From: Dichetophora obliterata
Lineage: Eukaryota > Arthropoda > Insecta > Diptera > Sciomyzidae
NCBI GenBank assembly: GCA_963920525.1
Contig: OY986435.1
Span: 275,302,848 to 275,366,847, forward strand
Direction: 5' to 3'
Length of the DNA: 64,000 nt
This document shows, piece by piece, positions 55,171 to 64,000 of this stretch; within the stretch, counting starts at the first letter, position 1; each line of letters starts with the position of its first letter. Made by a program: the position numbers and the translations under genes. The notes beneath the pieces are model-generated. The model ran no database searches and was not told the origin of the DNA. It saw nothing but the letters and a program-made list of their open reading frames with translations.

Positions 55171-56462
55171 GCACTCGTAAATTTATGATTGAAAAAATTA
55201 ACATCAACTGATTAAAAAAATAAGATAGAAAAAAATAAATTAAAAAAAACGATTATGTTATGATGATTTTTTAATAAAAATCATAACCTGTACGGTCCTT
55301 AATTAAAGATATTTACTTAATTTGTAATTTAACTTTATGTATAAAATTCTTCTGTACTGGATTTGTCCCTGAACTCCTCCTAAATGAGTAAACCGATTTT
55401 AGCAAAATTGGTGTGTCTTTAGATGGTTAAGGTCTAAAGTTTGACCCATTAGGTGGCGCTGTTGTTCCTGTGGCAGTGTTAAAAGGGGTATTTGGGAGTA
55501 TAACTCAGAAACGAATAGAGAAATTGTCATGAGTCATTCACTAGATCATAACTTTTTATGCAAACAAAATTACAAAAAAAAACGAAATGAATAAAAATAA
55601 ACAAAAATATCATATGTTTTTATGATAGGCTTGATTTTTCGTTCGTATAAAACGTTTTTAAATTTTTTCTATAGAAACTTTAAACCAACATTGCATTTAT
55701 GCACACCATATGAAGGAACATTTAAAAAGTCAGTTTTGGTTTTGAATATTTTTTTCAACAACAAATATTTTTACCAAAGTTAGCCCAACGAAGGACTAGA
55801 AATTCGTTAAGGTTTTATTTGGAAAATTATAAAAATTAGAAGGGAAGCGAAAATGAAAAAGATTGAAACACGATTGGACGGACAGTTAATCAAAATTTCA
55901 AACAACATTTCTTTTTCCTTTGTTACATATCTTTTGCAATATGATCGAGTTATTTACTTTAAAAGCCAGCGCTTTCATTTTCGATAAATTTTTTTTTTCT
56001 ATTTCACCAAAAAATAAAATTAGTATTAAAAACTTTTTGTGAGTTTCAGGTACGAAAGTTTTTTTGTTGTCAATTTCTTGGAAATTTTAAGCAACTTGCC
56101 TGTTCCTATGGAAAACAAAACTTTTCTTATAAAAGACATCTTGATCAAGAAAGTTACTTACCACAAAGGTATGCAATTACCAAATAGCAATAATATAACT
56201 TTGAAAATTCTTGCATGGCAGATTATTTACCTTAACCATTTAAGGTGTTTGATGAATCTGTAGACCTTAGTATGCTTGACGATGACAAAAAAGCTCAAAA
56301 ATTTGGAGTAAAGATATATAATTTCTCGATTAACACCGATTAATGCTAGGTATATCAGCTAGTATTATATAATAAGTTAATAAGAAAATTTCAGTAAAGT
56401 TCAACATTTTGTTCAGAAGGAAAATAAAAAATATTTAGAAATATCAAATAGTATTTCTCTAT

Positions 56463-58204
56463 GAAATAAGGCCCCAAACAATTCCATACAAAACAACAAC
56501 ACAAATAATTGGGATGTTATTTCCTATTTTGGGGCTTTATTTCATTTTTGAACAAATGGAGCTTTGTTTCATAATGAAATAAGGCCCCAAGAGTAAAATG
56601 AAATAAGGACCCAAAAATTATTTTAGGAATTAAAAGCATGAATATTTGGGGTGTTTTTTCGATTTTTGTGGCCTTATTTAATTTTTTAAATTTGGTTTTA
56701 TTCCATTGTAAAATAGCCACCAAATATTTTAACACTCCTTGAGGGTCAGACTTGGATACGGTTGTTATAACAACTTTTCGATTTTTGTTATTTAAAATCA
56801 ATTAAAAATTTCTCAATTGAAAAATTTTTTAAAAATATGTGAGGCCGTAATAAAAAATTAAAAAATGAAATTAATTGTGAAAAATTTCGTTGGCAAAAGA
56901 AGGACCAGTGAACTTCTCTATGTCCTCGATCAAAAAATGATATATAGAAAAAAATCCACTTATAAAACTATAACAAAATATGAATGTCGGCAAGAGACCT
57001 GTAAAGCAAGAGTTAGCTTTTTGTCGGAAATGAATTCTTGAAGATATTAATTCATTCATGTTTACAAATAAATATAATAGCAATTAAAGGTTGTTTTTAT
57101 TTATCGTGGCGTCATTTTTCATAAATTTTGGGGTGCTATTTCCTTAATATTAAGGTTTGATTCCGTTTTAAGATTTGAGGCCTTTTATTTTGGGGTGCAT
57201 TTTTGCGCAGCCTTTTAAGAAACTGGCATATTTAAGTATGGGGCCTTATTGAAGTTTATTTCGGGCATAATTGAAGAATGTGAAAACTCAAATTTTACAA
57301 TTTTACATTTCATTTTAAATTTCAGGCCACTTTCAAGTGGTTTGGAAATTATAGGGTTCCAAAATTGTATAAATTGGATTGAAAAACTTGTGATAATTTT
57401 TGATTTGCATACAAAACTAATAAGTATGGTATTTAAAGAAAGGCTATTCTGTTACCTATTCAACGAGCCATTTATCATAAAAATCCATGAATTACTTTTA
57501 AAGATATATTGTTTTACGTATTATGATGCACTGCTTACACAAATTATGTTTTCTTATAAAGAGAATTATATCCAGAAGTAATGTAAACAGCGTAGCCGGT
57601 GTTTGACTTTCTGAGGGTTGTTATCTCTGAGCCTTTTAAAAAGATAATTAATTTGGACTTCCAGCAACATGTATATATTCATATATAGAAAAACAAATTT
57701 TCATATTTGGAGCCACGAGTTATACTTCGTATTTCTTAAAGTACTCAAAGGATTTCATTTATTGATATCTCATTTAATAGATCACCTTTTAAAAAGTAAA
57801 CATTTTTTGTATATTTTATTTCACATTAAAAAAATTTGGTCGTTTTCATATACATACTTGAAATGGCAATTTTTTGCAATTTTGTACCCCTATAACTTCT
57901 AAGCCACTTGAGAGAAATTTTTTCAGAAATTAACTGGAAGGCTTTAAAACATATGATTTAAAATTTTAAAATTCGAGTTTTCATTATTTTTCAATTCTTC
58001 CTTTATTTCATAAGAAATTGTTCCATAATGAAGTATAGCCCCAATTTTGGGGCCTTATTTCATTTTAGGTTGGGGCTTTATTTCGTCGAATTGGGGCTGT
58101 ATTTCGTAGGATGTTATTTCATAATGAAATAAAGCCCCATATTTGGGGCCTTATTTCGTTTTTGCTTTGGGGCTTTATTTCCTGGGGCCTTATTTCACAG
58201 AGCC
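56463..58204. mobile_element. Mutator-like (MULE) element with FLYWCH remnant, in hAT copy 2
   Basis: An exact 9-bp TSD, TTTCTCTAT, flanks it (56454-56462 and 58205-58213), the length expected for MULEs. The left end starts GAAATAAGGCCCCAAAC. The right end, in complement, is GGCTCTGTGAAATAAGGCCC. Variants of GGGGC(C/T)TTATTTC recur in both orientations near both ends (56520-56615 and 58040-58195). Copy 1 of the hAT family is continuous at the matching place (about 18440-18452), which confirms insertion. A FLYWCH-like zinc domain inside fits MULE-related families. Confidence 0.75.
56878..57042 (+). pseudogene. FLYWCH-type zinc finger remnant
   Basis: The plus-strand frame gives SELLYVLDQKMIYRKKSTYK followed by TITKYECRQETCKARVSFLS. 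The pattern (hydrophobic)...Y.(R)KK.......Y.C......C.AR is that of a FLYWCH zinc finger, a relative of the WRKY/GCM fold that often accompanies MULE transposases. The usual C-terminal H-x-H lies beyond a stop and was not found. It is about 50 codons, the only coding trace inside the MULE. No catalytic domain was recognised; the neighbouring 110-codon open frame (57249-57581) has no known motif. Confidence 0.5.
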
Positions 58205-58666
58205 TTTCTCTATATTATAAGCATAAAAATATAAACGTAAATAATGAAGCGAAACAAACAATGAACATTTATCTTTTAAGAATATTTTAAAAGAAAACAG
58301 AACTTCTTATTCAAATAAATTAGTTAGCGGTTAGTAAAAGGTATAATGTGAATAAAATATTCTTTTCATAGTAAAAAACTCTAGTATAGTCATAAAACTG
58401 TTGCTACTTTCAAAATTCCATGAAAGTTGAACAGCTTAGTAAAAAGTCTTTATAGATCATAACCAAAAAATAGTCTTTCAAAGTGTATAGAGAGATAAAA
58501 AAAACAAGATGATTTCAATAAAAAACCATCGTTTAAATTGCAGTTGCATTTATTGTTGCTGAAAATTTGAATATTTTCTTGCGAATAAAATTCCGGGACT
58601 TAGGGCTTGGAATCCCGGGATTACGGGACTAGAAATTGGCTCGGGATCCCGGTGTTGAAAGGCCTA

Positions 58667-60045
58667 GTAAGCATACAAGATTTTTGTAAGGTTCCGTTAA
58701 CCTAGAGTAAGCGTAAATATTAAAATTATTGAACTTTGCTGTTAATAGTAATAATAATAGTAATATGCACTTTTTTGCACTTTTTGAGAAAATTAATGTT
58801 TTTTTAGGTAACCCCTAAGTAAAAAATTGTGAACTTTACGATGTTTGGAGCAAAAAAAGCAGCGAAGACAAAAAAAATTCTGCTGTTTACAGTTTTCTGT
58901 TAACAAAAATCAACGTCATAAAAGTCTCAAGTACTTTTATAAAACTTTTACAAGAAAAGGCCCATTTTTTTGCAAACATTTGCCAAAAACATGCAAAAAC
59001 TCTAAAAAAAGACGTTTTGAAATTAGACGTATGAAATTAACTTTTTTGCAAAAATCGGAAAGAAGTAAGGGAAGGGATGCAGCGGAGTTATCAAATAAGA
59101 AGAGTGACAACATTAATTTATGAGTTGTTTAGGAGCAACTTCTGTGCGTAAGCGTGGGCAAGCTGACTTAGCAGTGGTTTTAAAAGAAAAAATTAAAAAA
59201 ATACTAAGTATCTTTTTTTAAATGAATCTTACCTATAATTAATTAATAGGCTTATTGCAATAACGTGATCAACCACATGATCTAATAAATCAATTTTTTA
59301 GTCTATGTGCATAACTTAGTGGGTAGCCAACAACCACTAAAGAGATTTTGGCTATTTCTTATTAAATTTCGGACCATTTTGTAAAAATTTCCTTATTCAA
59401 TTCCATTTCTTCATACACATTTCAGGCGATTCACAAGGTGTCGTATTGTGTTCTATTTTTTTACGACTGTTTTATCTACACTGTTGTTGTTTTACATGCA
59501 AAATTGAGATGGGACAAATACAACCCAACTACGAGCTATGTTTATTGAGAGTGCTATCTTTTAGCTATGTTTGTTTACTTTTTCTTTATAATTTGCGTTG
59601 AAGTTTTTGCAATAAACGCCGGTAATATTGAAGCGAACTACAACTATATTAACAACTATACGAACAACTATATTAATGTAAATTAAGTTGAAAAACTTTT
59701 TGTAAAACTTTCATATCCGACATAAGACAGGCCTTGTGAACTTCCTAATTATGTCTTAAATGCTATTCAACTGAAGTATTAAATATGACACAAATATATT
59801 AAAAATAATTTTGGTTCTTTTAAATGCCTCAGACAAAGACAGATAGGATGGCTTCAACCCTTAAAACTAACTTTTGGATAGTTACATAAAAATATGATGA
59901 TAATTTGGCCGCCATTTTAGCTCCGCCATTTCGAATTTTTGATAAAAAATGTAAAATCAACAACCCCGAAAACCTTCCTAAGTTTCATGTTTTTACTAGC
60001 TGATTTCGACTTTTGGTCAGAAAATCGGAAAAATTTCCTATAGTG
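58667..60045. other. Right part of the CACTATAGG element, non-coding
   Basis: AT-rich, ending in a long TIR region (59900-60045). The 92-codon open frame at 58845-59123 is Lys/Arg-rich and has no recognisable domain; it is not called as a gene. Confidence 0.4.
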
Positions 60046-60050
60046 CAATG

Positions 60051-61334
60051 GCAAGGTTAACTTAATAAAAGTTATTTCAAGACTAAAACTAATTTAATTA
60101 AAAAAATTAAATATCAAAAGTAGAATATGATGGAACTTAAGTTTTTGCAAATTGAATTTTTTATCAAAAAAGTAATGAAAATTTACAGTAAAAATTTAAA
60201 AAAAAAATCTGTTAAACAAATTTTGTTATTTTTAATAAATTTCATTAAAGTGGTCTATTCCATAATCACACTCATACTAAACAGGATAATCTTTTGATTT
60301 TTTGTTTCAGAGCATTCATTGAAATTTTATATTTCTTGGTCTGTCTAACCAGACTGGATCCTTTAATGGTCATGAATTTGACCTACGAGTTTTATGTCGA
60401 CTCCGAATGGCTCATCTTCTCAATAAGATTCATATGGCAGTTTTTACTCTCTGACGCTTAATATTTTTTGCAGAGAAAATTATTTTAGTTTGCTTACGGT
60501 GTTCGATGTTGGCAGCAGAGTTCGTGAAAGCTTATCATTGAGGAGTAAAATATCCATCACTCACATCAATACAACTCAACTCAGTGCATTTCGTTTTGTT
60601 TCTTTCATTGGAAATGAAAAAGAATCGAGCGATCATTCGTTAATCTCCGAATGAGCTAGCGAATCGTTTATTTGCATTTCCCTTTGCATTTTTTTCCTCA
60701 CTCGGATTATTTGGATTTGATGAACTTTTTCAATGATAGTTTTATACAGTGAGTTCAAAGTGAGTTTTATTTTTATGTCATAATTTTTTTATCATTCGTT
60801 TCTATTGCAGCTAAACCTCTGTAAAACGAGCATTTAGTGCTCTATCTTTAATACTAACAAAACATTGTTCCAGGCTGAACCCTAAAAAGATCAATAATTT
60901 ACTTTTTATTAAATTAAATTAAAAGTTATTTAAAAATATAAATTTTTTTACGTTCAATTTTAATGAATTTTCATTTGTTTTTTTTATTTAATAAATAAAT
61001 TAATTGTAATTTATTTCTGCAAATGTGTTTTTTCTATTAAATAAAGAAAAATTTTTGGATAAAGTATGCGTTTCATTTCACTTAATAGCAAATATCAAAA
61101 TGAGAAGTATCAAAATACTTATCATTGATGAATTCAAATATTTTTCAGCTCAAATAAGAAGCACATCATTTGCAGAACCCGGGGAATGAAAATAGTGACG
61201 ATGTTCTCATATCGATGAGTGCTCTTTGTACAAGAACGAATAACCAATACAAATGTTTGAAGAGTGTATGCGAGAGCGTAGCGTTCAACGAGTTGCTCTG
61301 AAAAGATTATTCATTGCTTCTATTTTTATAAATG
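60051..61334. other. Non-coding DNA
   Basis: No gene or element was recognised. A small hairpin TCATTCG / CGAATGA lies near 60633-60654. The 60480-60760 and 61090-61320 stretches are less AT-rich and could be unique sequence. Confidence 0.4.
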
Positions 61335-64000
61335 ACTAGCTGAAACCCGGCGCGTTGCTGCCACTCTCCCTTGTCAAACGCCCATAAAATGTCATCAGTT
61401 AAACAGCATGTCTAAATTGAGGTAGAATACTGAATTCCGAAACTGTGCGACCTATATCCACAAAGCTATTCGATATAACAAATTTGGGTTGTATAGGAAG
61501 TGCCACGCCCTCTTGATCACCGCTCATAGAATGTAATCAATTAAACTGCATGTGTACATGGAGGTTGAATACCGAATTCCAAAACTGTGCGACATATAAC
61601 TCCAAAACTATTCGAAAGCAGTAATTTTGGTTGTATGGGAGGTGCCACTGCCCTTTTTCCTACGCCCATAAAATTTTACCAATGAAACTGCATGTGTAAA
61701 TTGAGGTCGAATACTGAATTCCGAGGCTGAGTTACCTATAACTCTAAAGCTATTCGATATCACAAATTTGGGTTAAATTGGTGTTGTCACGCCCCCCCGA
61801 CAAACTCTAAAAAATTTTATCAGTAAATCTGCAAGCGTAAATTTTGGTCGAATACTGAGTTCCGACGCTGTGCGACCTTGAACTCCAGAGCTATTCGATA
61901 TCACAAATTTTCGTTGCATGGGAGGTGCCACTCCCCCTTGATCAACGCTCATAAAATGTAATCAATGAAACTGCATGTGTACATTGAGGTCCAATATTGA
62001 ATTCAAAAGCTGTGAGACCTATAACCCCAATGCTATTTGATATCTCTAATTTGGGTTAAATAGGAGGTTTCACGCCCCCTTTTCGTACGCCCATAAAATG
62101 TAATTAATGAATCTGCATGTATAAATTGGGGCCGAATACTGAATTCTGACGCTGATATTCGATATCGCAAATTTACGTTAAATGGGAGGTGCCACGCTCC
62201 TCTTACCAACGAACATAAAATTGAATCAATGAAACTGCATGTGTACATTGAGGTCGAATACTGAATTCCGGCGTTGTGCGACCTATAACTCCAAAGTTAT
62301 TTGATAGCACAAAGTTGGGTTGTATGGGAAGTGCCACTCCCCTTTGCCCTACGATCATAAAATGTAAGGAATGAAAGTGCATGTATAAATTTAGGTCGAA
62401 CACCGAATTCTTACGCTGTCAACCTATAACTTCAAAGCAATTCGATATCGAAAATTTGGGTTGTAAGGGAGATGTCACGCCTCCGTGTCCAACGCCCATA
62501 AAATAAAACCATTGAAACTGCATGTGTAAGTTGAGGTCAAAAACTGAATTCTAAAGCTGAATTCCTATAACTTCAAAGCTATTCGATATCACAAATTTGG
62601 GTTGTATGGGAGGTGCCCCTCCCCCTTGTCCAACTCCCATTAAATTTTATCACTGAAATGGTACGTCTAAATTGTGGTCGAATACCGAATTTCTAAGCTG
62701 TGCGATCCATAGCTTTAAAGCTATTCGATAAAAAAAAATTTTAATATATTTGTGGGAGGTAAAAGGGGGTGTGGTATTTCCTCTAAAACTTGTACTCAAA
62801 GCAAAGCGTAATTACAAAATTTGAGCTCAATCGGACCAATGATTTCGAAGTATTTTGATGTTTTCTTAAAAGTAGGCGTAGATGAAGTGTCACCACGCCC
62901 ATTTTTATCAAAGTTAATGATAGTTATCATACGAACTTATTTACCAAATTTTATTTTAATACGACCAACACCGTCTTAAAAATAGCATTTTTTTTAATTT
63001 TTGGGCGATAAAAAGGGTGTGGAATTATTTTTTCCTAAACCTTTGCATAGAAAATACGAACAAACCCGTAAAAGGAAGTATCCAATTGGGTCCAGTCGTT
63101 TTCAAGTTTTAAGCATCCGAACAAATCACGATTCATTTTTATATATAGAGATATTGATTTGTGGGCGTTAAAAGTGGGCGTGAAAACATTTATGCATCGT
63201 GACTGCCTCTTGGAGCACCTACACAGCAAGTTGTACAATAAAAATGTGTAGAACTCCGGAATTGCCATGATTTCGAAAAAGTGGGCGTATATATATTGCG
63301 ACCACGCATATTTTTTGTACAGTTACTGACAGTAACCATCTGAACAAAATTACTAAATCTTAGTTTTTTACGATCGAAACCGTCTGATATACATCCTTTA
63401 TTTGGTTTGTGGTCGATAGCGCAAATTTGGCTTGTATGGGAGGTACCACGCCGCTTCGTCCAAACGTTACCAAACCTCACAGGAACACTCACTCTCCTCG
63501 GCAAACGTTGTTCTGCCACAGACCGCCTTACTACCCTATACGAAAATGTCAAGAAATGCCAAATATATTCATCATTTTCAGTATAGCTGCCGAAAGTAGC
63601 CATATGCACTAAATAACCAAATTTTAGCCTAATACGACCAAAACCGTGCGAAATATAGCATTTTTGTTGTTTTGCAAGCGGTAAAAAGAGGTGCGGCAAA
63701 ATATTTCCCTTGAGCCATCTCGTAATCGAAACAAATTGACTGCCCAAATTTCAGCTCAATTTAGGTTAAGCCTGGCGCACTTTAGTTAACTCGACGCTAA
63801 CTCCCCGAAAAGTGAGTTTAAAAACCAATTAAAAGGGGAGCGTGGAGACCAATTTTTAGTACAGTTGCTGACAGTAACCGTACAAACTAAGCCAACATTT
63901 TAGCTCAATCGACTCAGTAGTCAATTTTAATGATTTCTCAAAAAGTGGGTGTGGCTATATAGCGATGACGCCCTTTTTTAGTACAGTTGCCGAAAGTAAC
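61335..64000. repeat. Modular dispersed repeat, copy B, running off the window
   Basis: This starts at ACTAGCTGAAACCCGGCGCG, exactly as copy A at 13271, and carries the same series of ~142-bp modules in the same order to about 62740, including the same shortened module (near 62150). The GTGGGAGGTAAAAGGGGGTG unit follows. From about 63010 the two copies differ: copy B has an internal TTTTTATATATAGAGAT (63137-63153) and then further units with GTGGGCGTG, GGGAGGTACCACGCC and CAGTTGC(T/C)GA(C/A)AGTAAC up to the window edge. Open frames within it (62033-62403, 63035-63747) are repeat artefacts. Confidence 0.78.

Larger units (their letters stand above)
54930..58666 (-). mobile_element. hAT-type element copy 2 (inverted), one end missing
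   Basis: The end at 58666 (complement TAGGCCTTTCAACACCGGGA) and the next 280 bp match 8632-8930 of copy 1. 58214-58385 matches 18325-18440, about 56400-56453 matches 18450-18510, about 55280-55300 matches 18590-18610, and about 54930-55190 matches 23741-23990. The match is collinear throughout and inverted. This copy lacks the opposite CGGGATCCCG end, lacks about 0.75 kb of copy 1, and has about 1 kb (55340-56385) that copy 1 lacks. The sequence after the surviving end is GTAAGCAT; no partner TSD was found. Confidence 0.75.
54774..60045. mobile_element. Element with Transib-style CACTATAGG ends
   Basis: A 5-bp TSD, CAATG, flanks it (54769-54773 and 60046-60050). The inverted ends start CACTATAGGAAATTT at 54774 and, in complement, at 60045. 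They agree at 32 of 37 positions, continuing CGATTT.CTG.CCAAAAGT. A 5-bp TSD with CAC-starting ends fits Transib, but no transposase was recognised, so the superfamily is an inference. Most of the interior is later insertions: the second hAT copy and its MULE. The remaining right part (58667-60045) contains a long TIR-proximal stretch and anonymous DNA. Confidence 0.7.

Noticed and set aside
58845..59123. 92-codon Lys/Arg-rich frame as a small basic protein
   Set aside because: Composition follows the A-rich DNA, there is no domain, and it lies inside a transposon remnant.
60600..60680. Hairpin TCATTCG/CGAATGA as a regulatory element
   Set aside because: A 7-bp stem is expected by chance in a window this size and nothing else supports a function.

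Overview
The window looks like repeat-rich nuclear DNA from an insect, most likely a higher dipteran. The basis is strong AT richness, a spliced gene with GT-AG introns, poly(A)-tailed LINE insertions, and transposon families typical of fly genomes: piggyBac, Tc1, Transib, pogo, hAT, MULE, I, R1, Jockey, RTE, BEL and gypsy. No complete host gene, tRNA, rRNA or CRISPR array was recognised. Nearly everything identifiable is a transposable element or a remnant, and many elements sit inside one another. The order of insertion can be read from target-site duplications (TSDs).

Layout. 0.4-3.3 kb: a decayed piggyBac-like element flanked by TTAA, split by a Tc1-like element. 3.7-4.5 kb: a spliced but broken Myb/SANT gene of the kind linked to PIF/Harbinger transposons. 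4.5-8.6 kb: mostly anonymous DNA. 8.6-24.2 kb: a hAT-type element whose two ends and identical 8-bp TSD lie 15.5 kb apart. Inside it are a Transib (RAG1-like) element, itself carrying a piggyBac-type MITE, a LINE fragment within inverted arms, and a modular repeat array, followed by a 5-kb I-clade LINE. 25.0-26.1 kb: a recent 5'-truncated R1-clade insertion. 26.6-27.4 kb: two hairpin structures. 27.57-29.93 kb: a 2.36-kb array of a 7-bp unit. 30.6-33.6 kb: a hAT-like element containing a pogo element containing a palindromic MITE. 36.2-46.9 kb: a Jockey-type LINE split by a complete BEL/Pao retrotransposon and by a 261-bp MITE. 47.4-50.9 kb: a decayed gypsy-like element split by a DNA element that holds another MITE. 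51-54.5 kb: a foldback element and three LINE fragments. 54.77-60.05 kb: an element with Transib-style ends enclosing a second, inverted copy of the 8.6-kb hAT family, itself interrupted by a MULE with a FLYWCH domain. 61.3-64 kb: a second copy of the modular repeat, running off the window.

The only long intact coding sequence is the BEL gag-pol on the minus strand (1,847 codons). Its LTRs differ at one base in 253 and it starts with a perfect PHD zinc finger pattern, so it is the best candidate for recent activity. The two copies of the hAT family allow paralogous empty-site comparisons inside the window, which confirm two later insertions (MULE and I element).

All calls come from reading the sequence by eye. 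Family names rest on recalled motifs, not database searches.
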